Assembly: GCA_030737835.1 (NCBI GenBank)
Contig: CM060848.1
Span: forward strand, 14,759,254-14,823,253
Length of the DNA stretch: 64,000 nt
Direction: 5' to 3'
Source: Acorus gramineus
Taxonomy: Eukaryota; Streptophyta; Magnoliopsida; Acorales; Acoraceae
The position numbers were made by a program, and so were the translations under genes. The first letter of the stretch is position 1. Each line of letters opens with the position of its first letter. Of this stretch, positions 24,899-39,053 are shown piece after piece. The notes below the pieces were generated by a model. That model was not told the origin of the DNA and did not search any database. It worked only from the letters and a program-made list of their open reading frames with translations.

Positions 24899-25168
24899 AT
24901 GGTTTTTATTTTCATTGGATACATCACTCTCTTTTTTGGGTGTGACGAGAAACCCCGGTGGTTGCAAGCACTGAAAATTTCACCCTCAAGACTCATGTGG
25001 TGCAAACTCGAAAATTTAAAATTAAACAAAAGTTTGTGTCCCTCGACCAATGAAGAAAAGGAAGAGATGAAGAAAATTCCCTACTCCTATGCAGTAGGAA
25101 GTTTGATGTATATAGTTCTAGACAAAGAAATATGGATTATTGATTTGTCTATTGCATCCAAAGAGTGA
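24899..25168 (+). mobile_element. Copia pol fragment (fossil)
   Basis: Contains KSLCPSTNEEKEEMKKIPYS followed by AVGSLMYIV, a signature of the Copia RT/RNase H linker region. No LTRs recognised nearby. A small degraded piece of an old element, unrelated in sequence to the 10-16 kb element. Confidence 0.7.
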
Positions 25169-25958
25169 AATATCAATATCATTACATGTTCATTAAGTTA
25201 ACGTTTGAAAATTAATTTGAAAAACTTTTGAAAAATCTGCTTTTACAATGATTATACTTAATTTAAACTCATGCCAAATGTCTAAAGATCACAGCTATTA
25301 AAGAAAGCAAAAAAAACATTGCTTATTTATAAATAAAAAAAAAAAAATTTCTAAGAATCTAACAAAAGTTTACTTTGTAGAAAGCAATTTTTTAAAAACT
25401 GCTTTAAACAAAACTTTTTTAAAATTCATTTCTCAACGTAGTAGATTATAATCATTGTGATTTTCACACGAGATTGAATCTTCTGTGTAAATGATACATA
25501 GTACCACATAGACGGTTAAAAATTACTCATGAAAATGTACTTACTTTACAGAAAAACTGTGCATATACATTTTAAAAATGTTATCGTGTCACCTACGTGA
25601 CAACCCATGATTGCGCCCCTCACACAGAGGGTCTTATTTCAAAGCACATATTTAACCCCACTGAAATTTGTGTTAATAGGATGCAGATGTGAATTGGAAT
25701 AGCTGAAACAAAAGAGGCTGAACATAAGAAAATCAGAGTAAACTTGGACCTGCGACAAGCAAAATTAAAGGAGCATGGGACATGTGAGAATCAGAATGTA
25801 ATGGAAAATGACTGAAACTGATCTGCACTCCATCCTAGATGCCCTACAAAAGTATGCACAATTACAGATCAAAAACCCTAATGTGTTGATTTCAGTTCAA
25901 ATAACATGAAAATTGAACAATAACAGTAGATTTTAAGAAGCAAAACATAAATCATGTT
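25169..25958. other. AT-rich spacer
   Basis: No gene or element recognised. Probably distal 3' flank of the minus-strand NST1-like gene. Confidence 0.4.
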
Positions 25959-26078
25959 CTAATCATGCACTAAAGCAACACATAATCTCACCTGCTATAA
26001 AAGTTATACTGAAAATGCCTAATCATGCACTAAAGCAACACATAATCTCACCTGCTATAAAAGTTATACTGAAAATGC
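25959..26078. repeat. Perfect 60-bp tandem duplication
   Basis: The 60-bp unit beginning CTAATCATGCACTAAAGCAA and ending CTGAAAATGC occurs twice head to tail without a mismatch. It lies in the 3' flank of the gene at 26457-35741. Confidence 0.95.
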
Positions 26079-26456
26079 CGTGTGTCAAAAACCCAACTGG
26101 TCTCATGAGAGTCCAGTTATAAGTCAAATCCATACTCAGAAGAACAAGATCACACCCAATGCATGTCCATAATGAATAATTTCATTCAACAATGAGAACT
26201 CCCTGCATACAGGAAAAACTTTCAACACTGTAGATTCTTTTTTAACTCTACAAACAGATTCAATAAAAATATGCAAACGCAAAACAAAAAAACAAAAATC
26301 AATCCAACACGAAAAATATATTGAGAATTCTCAAGGAAAATTATTGTCTACCGAAATTGTAAAATCTCACGACACACAACCAGAGCAGGTTTTCTGTATG
26401 GGGAAAAAAACTCCTCCGCATAACTTCTGGCACACTCATTCCTTTTAATAGTGTCA

Positions 26457-29400
26457 TCAGAAGAACGAAAATCTGCCACCATTGAACAACCTATATTCCT
26501 CCACCGTCGTCTCCTTAGCAGAGATAGAATCAGACGGAAGTTGAGGAATTGCCACCCCATCCCCATTTGGAGCTGCTGGGTTCAAATTCCTCCCAGCAGC
26601 GACAGGCACCGGACCTCCAAAATGGAATAGAGAGAAAGCGGAATTGTTTTCAAGCAATTTGGTAGAGTTACCAATGGTTCCATTTTGTCCACCCAACGAT
26701 GCTTTCTGGAGAACTGATTCATTGCGGGCAACTCGCCTCTCAAGAGAGATTGAACTTTTCGCAGCACCTCCACCTATTGAGTTGACAGCATTGGCCTTGA
26801 TAGGATCCTGGTATGAGGGTTGTATGGGAGCAAGATTGGGTGCTGGAGCCATTATGGGCGGTAGAGCACCATAAGACATGCAGAATTCAGAGAGGGGATT
26901 TGGAGAAAGGCCATATCCGAGTGGACTCTGGTATAGATAATGATTGGGCTGAAATGGCATCAGCCCAGTAGTGGGACCCGCTGACCATGGAGCTGTTGCT
27001 TGATGATGATGGGGATATCCCATCGTTGATGATGCAGGAAATATGGGCAAATGTATGTTCTGGCTATGAAATTGCAGAATGTGTCGCTGCTGAGGAATAT
27101 CAACTTGGGCAAGCTTTGGAGTTGATTCGACTACATCCCTCCGAAATCCGCCCCCCGTACAGCTTATCACAGGGAATCCTGCCGATGTCCCGCTTGGAGA
27201 AGAGCTAAATCCATTCACCTGGCATTTGTTGTCAACCCTCTCATCGAGGAAAGCATTTTCGGTACATGTTTGTGTTTCTCTTGCTTCTGATTGTGGGCTA
27301 ACATCTTCTGAATCCAATGTCGTCGATGAGTCCGTGTTCTGCACGCTAGAAGAGCTACTGCCGCTATCTCCCTCACTCAAACATGAAGAGCAGTTATCTG
27401 AACTGGAAGAATTTATGACAGGAGCAGAATTGTCGTTTATGGATCCAACCTCTTCATCACCCACTTCCTTTGAGAAATGTTGAGGCTTTGTACCCAGGTC
27501 AAATCCATTTAAACCTTTACCATGCATGCTTTGGCCAGAATTTGGGGGGTTCTTTGCATTATCCTCACTGCCTTGGTCTTTATTCAAAGCAGTTGCATCT
27601 TTTAAATGTCCAGAGTCTGCAGACATAGACTTGCATGCATTATGCGAATGTTGAAGTTCATCCGTTTCTCCTCCATCACATGGATGAACCTTTACATCAG
27701 AAGCCTTCAAGGTGACTTCAGAGCCAGCAATGGTTTTTGGGTACTTTTTCCTAGACTCCAAGGGCTCCCACACTTTTTTGGTACGAAGAGCTTCTCCTCT
27801 ACTGGTATTGCCCCTGGGGATTCCACCATTCTCCTGGACATAGCATCCCTTACTGTATTTGGTACTGTGGTATGCTGATCTTGAAACCTCCAAACCAGAT
27901 TCTGACTTGTTAACATTTTTCTCCAACCCTGATCGAATTATTTGCACCCGCTGGCCATCCTTCACTCCATAGTCATTATGTAAAATACATCCACAAGAAC
28001 TGAAGTCGTATCTATCACGCATTCTGTTGGAACACTGAAATTTCTCATTGTGCTTCAGGTCAGCATTGGATTTCATAATATTGCCTCTCGGCTGCCTTGA
28101 TGCTCCACTACACCTAGAAGAAGCAATCAACTTTGGCCCATACTCATTCAGCATGCTCACCCCTCCAGAGTTTGTAATAGATCGCCGTTTATCACACCAC
28201 TTTGAAGATGGATCCAGAGGAGAATCATTCCTGAATCGCAATTTCCGTCTAGAAGACTTTGATTGCTCAGTTATTAATGAACAATTGCCATTCTTTACAT
28301 TAAGATCTCCATCAACATACAATGGGTGCCTCAAACCTTCACTCAACTTTGAATCGCAGTCATTTGTTAATGGTTGCTCATCTGTGGTGTCAGAACTGAG
28401 AGGCTCAGATGACGTATTATCTCCTGGCTCACTAATTGAATCCATTGACTCCATGTGACCATTCACAGATGATTCATTTGCAGTCATTTGTGAATCATAG
28501 GGAAGTGATTGAGATTCGATGTTTTTCCTTTCTCTGTCCCTTTCTTTTCCTTTTAGCCTCTCTTTTCTTCTCAACTTCTTCTCTCTTTCTTTAATTCTCC
28601 TCCTTTCCTTCCGTTCTTCTTCTTCGCGCTTTTCTTTCTCTTCTTCTTCAAGAAGCTTGATCTGTCAAATGCATCAACAGGTCAGGGACACGGAGAATCA
28701 GATACATATTTTCCACTGGTTGATTTTTTTTTGAAAAGATGGTAGGTTTCCGCACTCGTATTAATAGGAGGGAGAAAACCCAAAGTAATTACAAACAAGG
28801 CCCCACATAGGACTTCCACTGGTTGATTTGAATGGAGAAAAAAAAAAAGCATAGTCACCTGTTTCTCTAATGTGATGATTTCTTTGCATGCAACATGTAC
28901 ACGGTCTTCCAGCAATTTCAGGGCAAGGCCAACGAAAATAATATGTGCATTTTGCCGGGCAGTACCTTCTCTGAAAGCCTTTTCCACCTGGAATGAGTAA
29001 ATGTAACTTAAGAGCTCGAACTGTACAGTTTGGGATTGGGATGGTGTTTCTGAGATGCATCCTGGGGAAGCAGCTCCCCATTTTTTTGTGGATGTCTACC
29101 ATTTTTATAAAACCTGGTGGACCTCCCATCTTTTCCATTAAAAAAGAAATCCATATATTGCAAAACAATACCAACAATGATATCTCTACTAAAATGCGTT
29201 GAACAATAGCTCACTTGATGTTTACAAAATTTACTGATAGTCTAAAGGCATTGGTAACTAAGCATATGTCATATGCAGAATGAAAAACAAATAAAAGATG
29301 CCTTGAGTAATCTCTTAAAAAGAAAAGCATAAGCATAAAGGAACTGATAAGACATAAATAGATAGAGCTGATGTAGGAAAACACAAGCATGCTGATTTAA

Positions 29401-32400
29401 TCGATTTTATTGATGCAATTCACCAGCAAATTCAATTAATGTTTTTGTTCTCGTCTTCAGCATCTTAATGTAGCTTCCCATGGAATTATGACAGTTATAT
29501 TATCTGACAAAAATCATTGCATGAATTTCAACTACTCATTAATTATCCTGTGTTTTTTTTCAAATCATGTTAACTATATAGCAAGGATCTTTTTTTCTCT
29601 ATCCTTTATTTTATTTGAAGGAAGTTTGGCAAATATAGGTACTAAAGCTATATGATGGAGGAGTTGTAACATGAATCAATGTTTTTAAATTTTATTCCGG
29701 CTATGAAAACATGAAGCCTGCCTAAGAAGATCAGTTAAGAGTATTTTGGTGAGTGCAAAGGGGGGCGAAAATCCATCCTGAGCTAATTTGATTCCTCAAT
29801 GAGCAAGACCTGCAAACCCAGTATTATAAGGTATGGGCTGAAAATCGAAATTTCAATCTAGATCAGCTGACTGCATTGCCATTCAACATGATGATTATTC
29901 AATCTGGTCCAGGGGGGACCAGAGAGGAAGAACAACTCTCTTTAGGGTGTCCATAAGACTAACTATGGAGTAGGAGTATGTCATACATGTCAACCATGTT
30001 TTGTAGTTTACTTTTCTTTCCTATGTCATTCATCCCTGTTTTATTATAGCTGGTGACCATCTCCAAAAAAAATACATAAATGTAAACACAAAAGAGCAAA
30101 GGCAGTGATAAGTGAATAGCATTTTTCCTTGCGGATGGCAAACTTGTAATTAAACATCACATTGATGGTCCACACTTTCTACTTTCTCCATGGCTTTGAT
30201 CAACTAATGTTTGTTCCCTTATCATTCTAGAGGAAACAAAAATAAAATTATTATTGCCTAGGTCTATAACTTGTAATTGTGTGACCACCAATGTAACAAT
30301 CCACAGATAAAATTTTGGCCTAGTGCTTGCTGAACATAAAACCTAAGGAAAATTCTGGTAATAAATTTCCCAGACAAGATCTGAAATTTATTTATCATAA
30401 TAACAGAGAAACTGCACAAGTACAAAATATAAGAAACAACAGACTAGAGCATACCTGTTCTTTAAATATGACTGTTGCAGCATCTAAGAGAAATTCTCTG
30501 GCAAGTTCAGGACTCTTGGCATGCTTTTGGGGATGCGAGCCATCTCCATCCAGATCACTTCCATCTTTATCCATGGAATCATCATCCTGCATTTGCAATC
30601 GTAACACATTTCAATATTGAAATCTTGGATGTTACTGTAAAACGAGTATTTGAAGAGAAAAAATTACCTCCTCCTCTTCAGCTTCTTCAGCATGCTCAAA
30701 AAACCTTCTGATACTTTCCCCTTTTGTTATAGTCACATACCCATCCCCGACTACAAGCCTACGATGAACACATGGGTGTCCCTTCAATGCATGAGCTTTT
30801 ACTGTAAACTCGGTGCAGCGACCATCTAGCTTCCAAGCTCTCAATGTAATGAAGCATGCACTTAAACCACCAAGATCAAGGCCATGTGCTTGCACATTAC
30901 CATTCATACCAACATCTTCAAACTCCAAAATGTCAGATTTTGCTTCTCCAGTTCCAATAGCCCATTCAAAATGATGATATGTTCCAACTGTGTCTGTGAA
31001 GGATTGGTGCCAGTCAGCCTGGACAGTATCATCAGATACCTGTAAAATAGCATTACATGTTATGGTGGTCAAACTTTAAACAGAATCTTCATTTCTACCG
31101 CACAAGAAACTTTAGTGGCACAAGAAACTTTAGTGGCAGATCTAGAATGGCATGACCTAAGTTTTAATCATTGCAACTTCTTGTGGAAACAAGAAGATGT
31201 TTAACATGTGATGATCTTACTTATAGTACAAATTCCACAAAAAGAAGAAAAAACAATGGAAAAAAAATTGCAAGTTGACATTGAAATTGTGGATCATCTA
31301 CTAAAATGGGAAAAGCACACCTCGTATTGAAAGGCTGTATCTGCAACACAAAACCAATTGGTGCAGCGTGGTTCTCTTCGCATGCGCTTTAGTTCCTTCA
31401 ACTCTTTGAACTCTTTGATAACATTCCTTCTGCAATCTCTGCAAAACCTCTTGCTGTCAAACCTGTGACATGGACATTAGGGTTTTGACACCGTTAAAAC
31501 AATCCAGCATCAATGTGATACAGGCAACACCAGAGTCCACCCATTGCAATTAATAACATGAAATATTAACCACCCTGAAGAACTATAAAGTACTATATGA
31601 CAGGATTCAAGTTACTCAGTGGAGAAAGAAAATCCAGAATTGCATACTTTAAAAAATAAGCCTTATCATTTCTGACAGAAGTGAAGCATCGCTTAGTGGT
31701 TCCAGTCTCACTGAGATATAGGATTCAAAGGAGGAGATCCAAGCATTTGATATCCACTTAAAAAAGATGTCAAAGTGACACCTGACAAACATCTCATCTT
31801 CGGAGATCAAAATAAACCAACCTACTTTTCTGACTGTTGTGTATAATTGAGACTTCAAAATTGGCATCAAAGCAGAACCCAAGAGGGGAATGTGCGGTTA
31901 GTTCATGAGCTTGTGTCTAACCAAGATCTGAATACTAGTGCATCAATTGAACAATAATATCAAACATCCACACAATGGGAATATACTCAAGATAGAGCAG
32001 GATTTTCGTGAAAGAAAGATGGAGCAGGATTTTCGTGAAAGAAATACTGTGAGTGAACTTCTGTTGAATGGCCACTTCATCGATACAGTTCTGACATTGT
32101 GGCCTCCTATATCTCAATTATCCTTTGATAAAAATAAAGTAAAAGAGAGTAACACAATTCAAACTGATTATCACATACATTATAAAAAAATTTACATGTT
32201 ACAATATCTCTAATGAAGTGGGAAAATTCATATGGAAGTCGATTGTGCCTGCCGACCCACACATCAAACCACAAAATTTACAACATACGTAGCTTGAGGT
32301 GAAATCAATCACTGCAAGTGAAGGACCTCAAAGTAGTGGAACAACATTTTGTCAATTCTGCTGGATCCATGTTTGGCCAGATGCGCACCCCCCCCCCCCA

Positions 32401-35400
32401 CTTATATGGGTCATGGTAACATTTTTCTCAAAAAAAGAAAAGAAATACACCTAATTAACAAAAGATGAACCATAAAAATATCCAGAATCACTTTGGAGAA
32501 GTAAATCAACTGTGAGAAACCATCTTTTCTTTTTCTCTACCATTTCACCATGCAAGTTATCTAGTCACCTTCACTCATTAGATGAGGCCAAGCCCTTAGG
32601 AGTCCAAAATTCAGTGTTTCTAGAAGCTTTTGGGCAAAATATCTAATAATGGTGCATTTTCCATCGCAGGGTTCAAGGTTCAAAGTTCTTGTTTCCGATT
32701 TGTTTCAGCAATGTTGTCTGTCATAATGCTGCTCCAATGAGATTTTTCAGAGGAGAGCATCCCCCTGTTTAATCTATCCTAAGAGCCCATTTTCTTGAGT
32801 TCATACAATCTACTGTCCCATTCTACAAGACAAACATGCAAATGTAAACATAAAATGTTAATGGGCATGCGAGATATAACTCCATCCATTTCAGCTAAAT
32901 ATAGGGGTTATTGCTTACAGTAATAAAGTGCTTAGAATTACAGGACAAAGTCTTGTGTTCAAGTCTTGAGATTGAGAGTGGTCGCTTCATTAAAGAAAAA
33001 AAATCAAATGCTAGGATTTTATCCAGTCTCTTCCATCCCAGAGCCCTACTATATGTTGGATCGCTCTAGATGATAACCTTTTTCATTCTAATTAGCCAAT
33101 TTCATCCAGAGGTGATGGTTTGGAAGACATCATAAATTTTAGCCCAGATATTGTTAAAATGGAACAGGGAGATAAAAATGAGTAACATATTCCATTTTAA
33201 CATGCTTAAATATCTAATGTTAGCATACTTCTCAAAAACATGTGTAATAATGTGTATCGTGATTTCCAATGATAAAGCGGACACCGCACCTATACATGAG
33301 CCTCTCAATGAAATCCTCTTCCTTCATACGGAGAAGAGATGCCCGAGTCTCGTCGCTGAGGGCAGACCAAAAATCTACAAGTGTATCACAAGAGAGCCTC
33401 GCAGTGTGAAGAGCACATGTTTCTCGGGTTCCATGCCCCCTTCCATAAGTGGTCATGCCCTGTTGGCTAATCCAACCTCGACCACCTCCACCACAGGCAT
33501 CGGGATAGAGCATTTCTCTATCACGCTCCCTTGACCGAGCACTGTCAAAAACCTGAATGAAATAGATGTGAATAATAAATGAATTTCTTTTTAAGAGAAA
33601 AGGGCAAATTAATTAGGCAAAATATAAAGGTTTCATTTGCTTACATTTTGGAGTGCCTTGAGCGACTTTCCATCTAAAAAACAATCCAAGAGTGTTAGAA
33701 TCCCATCTCGAGTCACTGCCAAACCTCCCCAAGGATGGACAGACGGATCATGGGAATCGTCTTGACATTCTGGCACAGTTCCATTTTTCAAAGTACAAAG
33801 CTTATTTGGAAGGTGAGAGCCCCCTCCATCCCGATGCAATGATTTTCCATACATAATGATCTGAGAGTATCCCTCGAGTAATAAACCATTACAACGCGAG
33901 CAATAGAGGTTCTTGCGTGCCTGCTCGAAGAGGGTCTGTTTGTCAATCCTCAAGAGCTCTCGCCGTTCTTGTGGGGACAGTTCACTCCAGAACTATTTCA
34001 TGCATACATTAATACCCGTATAAGTAAACAAGACTATTTTATAAAGTAGTAGCATTAGCTCTATCAATGGAAATTGTTTTAAAGATAATCATTAGTTATT
34101 ATCGCATCAGCGAATAACTTAAAATGTAAACTCTTTGTCCAAAAAAGAAAAAGTAAATTCTCTGTTATGGAAAAAGAAATATAATGATATGTATATATCT
34201 CAAATAATGCTCAAAGCTGCATCACAAGAATATGGTACAAATATAAAGAAACAGTAGGGCAATTATAGACTCCGATAGTTAAGGATCCAATTGAAATGCC
34301 CTCAAAATATTCATGCAAGACAGAAAAAAACAAATTTTACATAAAGTCTCTCCTCTGAAGTCATTATATTAGCTCTATTGCGTAGCATTATTCCAAAATA
34401 AGCCTTATTATAACACTTCGCTGGCCTCTATAACTTGAAAAGGAAACCCTCATTTTTTTCAAAGAAATAAAATAAGATGAACATGCTTATCTCATATGAC
34501 ACTGCATCTATTCAGAGCTATATAACCAGTACACGTGGCAGAATATGTGCAGATACGAGTTTCCATAAGTACAACTCAATTTTCCGACAAAAACACCGGA
34601 AACATTCCAAAAGATATGGGTAAAATAAAAAAGGTTCAATTGGACGTCAAAAGAAAATTTCCAAAGGTTTACATTTATCTCCATCACTTAACATTGACGA
34701 AACAACATTTCTAAAGCTGTAGCATTAGCTCTAACACTTAACATTGTTCACAAAACAAGCCTTCGTTAGCAACTTAGCATCATTTCAGGGACCTATAGAA
34801 CTTATAAAAGAAACTCTCCATTTGGCAAGAAAAAAATGAAATGACACAATTGCGCCTAACTACTCTAAGACAGCATACATTCAAAGCCACGTTACGGGCA
34901 CATAACGTGGATATGGCGCAAAATATAGATTTTGTAAGTACATATAAAGCAACAAAACATAAATGGGATACATCCTACAGGTTTATGACAAAAATAGCTT
35001 TACGATTCAGGTAAGTAAACAAAAATAAATATGGAAAATGTGCCAAATATTGCTGCTTGAGACAACCCGAAGTTCATCATTGGGTAAACTGCCTTTATAG
35101 CTCCGTACAAATTGCCTCATCAGCTCATTCAATCCAGACCAGAATCTGATTGAAAAAAGGAAATAAACGAGAAGGCCCTCTTTATTATAGAAGAAACAAT
35201 TACAGTGAATCTGATTGAAGCCATATATACCCTCAATACGTATTCATCGTTCATGTAAACAAAACAGGAAACAATTCTCTGGAAAAACAATTAATCATCA
35301 TGAAACGTGGACACATACAGAATCAAAATGAGCATTTTCAGATGATCAGTTCTGTCCGGAGAAGCTCCCAATCCAACACAACCATAAAAAGACATTGTCC

Positions 35401-35741
35401 CGACATAAAAATCCGGATCTAATTAAATTGGTTAACATGCAGCCGAAACCAGGACCATCTCATCATATCGGATTCCGTTTTCGATCAAACAAACAAAGAA
35501 AAAAAAAATAGCACGATCAAATCCAGCCTCCGATTCCGACTCAACAAAACCAATCGAGATATTTATCAGGTTTTAGAAGGTTCACCTTCTGGAGCTGATC
35601 GAAGGTTACGTGATCACCGTGCCTCCCCCAGATTCCGCTCGCCACCAACGACGATGCCGATCCGCCGGCGTCCAACGATGACCCCGGCTGCGGCAAGGCA
35701 ACGATGCCGAATTGAGCATTTCTCTGTATCAACCCAGGCAT
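26457..35741 (-). CDS. Large conserved plant protein, 'stress response NST1-like' group
   Basis: Eight exons from 5' to 3': 35586-35741, 33645-33992, 33290-33552, 31321-31462, 30668-31039, 30455-30586, 28859-28987 and 26457-28661. All are GT-AG and in phase, giving 1248 residues. The N-terminus MPGLIQRN is followed by FWSELSPQERRELLRIDKQT, a Cys pair in NLYCSRCNGLLLEG, HPWGGLAVTRDG, DACGGGGRGWISQ, a second Cys pair in FCRDCRRNVIKEFKE, CFITLRAWKLDGRC, and the acidic patch EEAEEEEDDDSMDKDGSD. A long charged coiled coil (KLLEEEEKEKREEEER, REKKLRRKER) precedes a Ser-rich, probably disordered tail rich in Pro/Tyr near its end. An in-frame ATG 12 bases upstream (35753) would add four residues; I prefer MPGL because homologues begin there. 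I recognise the family but know no firm biochemical role; the basic coiled coil suggests a nuclear protein. Intron 7 carries a LINE tail. Confidence 0.9.
28727..28813 (-). mobile_element. Short LINE tail with 16-bp target duplication, in an intron
   Basis: 87 bp starting with a T-run then GAAAAGATGG, flanked by the perfect 16-bp repeat TTCCACTGGTTGATTT at 28711-28726 and 28814-28829. Poly-A on the minus strand, sense with the host gene. It sits in the 197-bp intron between the last two exons, only about 45 bp from the 28859 splice donor. Confidence 0.8.
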
Positions 35742-36190
35742 GTTTCCCGTCATCAAAACCTCAAACGAAGCTCAGATACTTCCATGCCCGTGCCTCCTAC
35801 GGTGATCGGAACGCGTCGGGAGTTCCGACGCCGAGATCGGGATCCGACGATCGGAGATCGAGATCGAGACCGATCGGAAGCTCTCAACCGTCCGATGAGA
35901 TCGGGAAATCTGGATTGGTTTCTTCGTTTCGAGATCGAAATTCTTTTAGGGGACAAAGAGGTGACGACGTTGGGGTTTTGTGCGTCGATGAGATTTGGTT
36001 TCGCTTTGGCGTCTCTGTTTCAAGAGAAAGAGAGAGATTGTGCGTCTTATATACAAGTCGTGGTGGGCTTATTATGATAGATAGAACGTCGCGGTTAAAA
36101 AAATTTGGAGTCTCTCCCATTGTAATCCTGACCGAAAAAAAAAAAAAAAAAAAACGTGTAATATTTCGTCCGTATTTTCAATAAAATACT
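35742..36190. promoter_or_regulatory. Leader and promoter region of the NST1-like gene
   Basis: GC-richer than the spacer beyond it, with clustered GATCGAGA/GATCGG motifs at about 35835-35890 and CT-rich tracts on the coding strand, as in many plant 5' UTRs. Overlapping open frames on both strands here lack family similarity and look like composition artefacts. Confidence 0.4.
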
Positions 36191-38815
36191 CTACTGTCTA
36201 GAATAAACTCGTGTGTCCTATCTGTTTGACGGTCTGGATTTTTCTGCAAGGCTGGACGTCTGGTGTATCCGAGTGAAATACATTACAGTTGTCTACGCTC
36301 GACTGGAACGGATAGATAGGGTTTGTGGTACATATATTGGACGGCAGATATTGATCGGGAGATCGAGGGTCTACCGTAGGTTGATCCTGAGCGGTTAGAG
36401 ATAACGTTGGCTAAAACGGGAAACCACAAAGGTGGAGCCTCAGTAAGAAATGGTTCGGGGGTCCACGAAACGGGCGGTCCAGATTTGAAAGACCAGTACG
36501 ATCGGCTAACACTGTAATCTGACGGTCGGGATTGATATTCTTTCGGTGTCAGATGGTTGCTGTGATTCTCCTGTGCAAAATGTTGTCACGATTTCGAGAA
36601 AATGTTGTCATTATAGCCGATCTGATGGTTGTGATTCACTGACAATTTTCTGGACGTTGATCATCCTCATTTTTTATTAAAATGACGACAGTGTCCTGGG
36701 ATGCGGTGAAAAGCTTCGGTTTTACTCCGCAAGTTTAAAAAATTGTTTTATATACGTGTCAAATACACGAAAACTTTTAAGCTTCCGTTCGGATAGAAAA
36801 TTAAGTTATTTAAAGATTTATAATTGCTATTAATTCTTTTAGTTGGTAATTGTTTTAATAAAAATTTTATTGTTTAGTTAATCATAGATTAATTGTTGAT
36901 AAAATGTGAATAAGGTATGAATAAAGATTTATAAAAAGTGAAAAATAATTTAACACGTGTGATTTATAAGAATTAATGATAGTAAGATCCACATATTCAA
37001 ATAAGTTGAATAACCTATAATAACTTAATTCGAATGGTAATAATAATGATTATACTACTTTATACCAATCAATTTTGATAACAAATTTTCACTTATTTCA
37101 GTCTTTCAAGCACTCACGAAAGACGGGAATAAATCTTGTTTTAAAATTTTAGAAAATACAATGACATGACTACTCTTATATTATCTATTATTTAAATATA
37201 ATCACATATATTTAATTGTTTAACACTTTTAATTAAAATATATTAATAAATAATAAAATATTTTTTTATTTGTACATGAAGTTTATTGCTATTTTTATAT
37301 ATCTAAATATACCTTTAAGATTTAAATTGTGAAAAATTGAAATTTTTTGTTATAAAATATATTTTAAATATTCTAAACTTTTTAAAGTCTTTTTGGGCAC
37401 TGTAGTATGTTTAATATTATACTAAAAAAATCCTTATGCAATGCGTTTATAAAATATAAATAACAAAAAAATGAAAAAAAACTTTAAAAAGTTAGGAAAA
37501 ATCCAAAAAAAAATCTTATAAATTTATGAATGAAAAATCTGATAATTTTTGCATTTTTTATAGCATACTTAAAAAATTTAATAACATGTAAAATCACTCT
37601 AATATAAATATTATTTCTTATATTAATATTATTTTTCAGTTATATGATAGTTATAAAATGTTTTAAATATGATTAAAGAGAGTTTAAAAATTACATAAGG
37701 GTATGTTAGTCTTTTTAATTTTTAAAATTGTGAAATGAGACTTTTTTTTGTATAATTATAAAAAGTGGCTGATTTGATAATTTCTAACTTTTCTCTTTTT
37801 AAATCTTATTAGTTTGATTATTTATTTTAAAAAAAACTAGATTTTAAATTTATTTGTACAACGTTTGGATCTATACCAAACAATATTTTTTATCCTTTTT
37901 TTGTGTTAATGGTAAACAATTGCTACCTCCATTGCATTAATATTAATGAGATTACAACATCCAATACATAAAGGAAATGAAAACAACTTATTAATATAGT
38001 AAAGACATAGACGAGAGATATACTAAAAAAAAAAATACAAATATAGACCCCTCACGGTATGATATTTTGTATCCTTTAAAAATCCATATTTACAATCAAA
38101 CCTAATAGCTAGTTCAAGCACAGTTTTATAGCGTGCACATGTACATATATATTACAGACACACAGATGTTCATCTTAACTCTTGAGTTGAATATACTGTA
38201 TTGTATATTAGTTTTTGGATGATTTAAACCCCGAGAATGATGAATGATTGAATGTTTTGTGTCCACGACTCAAATAATTAGGACTTAATCACACCTGATG
38301 ATAATTTATATTTGGCTATTAATTGTTTTAAGAAAAAATAAGACACAGTAAGAAAAAATAATACTCATATCCACACCTAGATGTGCTTCAACAATCAAAA
38401 CAGTGAGTGATCTTTTTAAAGCAGGTGCATAGTGAATGAAGGATCTTTGGCCCATATATTGGTGACAAATTTATTTTTTATCTTGCTTTGCAGACACGTG
38501 GGCATGGGTAGGTGGGAGAACAAATAAGGTCATATTTAGAATAATTTTGAAAAAGTTATAAAAAAATAATTTCAATTAGTTTTTTTTTCATAATAACTTT
38601 ACTCTCAATCGGTCATAAAAAATTGCTTTATTGATTTTTTGACACATAAAAGCTAAAGTGCAAAATCAAAGATTAAAGTTTTGAAAGATACATATTTTAA
38701 TAAATTTCTATGGATATTTTACAAAAATTAATGAAAATTTACATGTTTAATATCTTGTTGACAAGGGAGGATGTATGAATCAGAGCAAAGGGGCCGAAAG
38801 GTCCGAGAGTTAGAC
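36191..38815. other. AT-rich intergenic region with a diverged MITE relative
   Basis: Mostly very AT-rich. From about 36782 to 37080 the sequence is a diverged relative of the Tourist-like MITE at 58543-58969, sharing GTGAATAAG/GTGAATAAA, GATAAAGATTTATAAAA-type stretches, GTGATTTATAAGA and CCACATATTC in the same order. No gene seen in the remainder. Confidence 0.5.
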
Positions 38816-39053
38816 TAAGGATGTGTTTGGATGTGAGATTGAAACTCTCAGATTCTTAAAATCTTATGTTTCAAATTCAGCTTTTAAAAAGCTATGTTTT
38901 ATTAGATTTTCAACCTCAAGATTTTTTGGCCTAAAAAATAAAATTATGGTTTGAAAAACTAAACACTGAAAATGTGTTTGAATTTGAGTTTTAAAATTTT
39001 TAGTTTTTTAAACGGAGAATATACATAAACTCATATCCAAACGGACCCTCATA
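38816..39053. mobile_element. MITE, about 240 bp
   Basis: The left end AGGATGTGTTTGGATGTGAG and the complement of the right end, GAGGGTCCGTTTGGATATGAG, are imperfect inverted repeats. The AT-rich core has no coding. The terminal GTTTGGAT motif resembles the 19684-20466 element. Target duplication unclear. Confidence 0.5.

Noticed and set aside
32880-33010. tRNA-like GTGTTCAAGTC motif with a following A-run
   Set aside because: Box B-like word present, but no convincing box A or tRNA fold.
35541-36184. Overlapping frames on both strands around the NST1-like start
   Set aside because: GATCGAGA-type simple sequence gives open frames in many phases; only the MPGLIQRN exon is supported.
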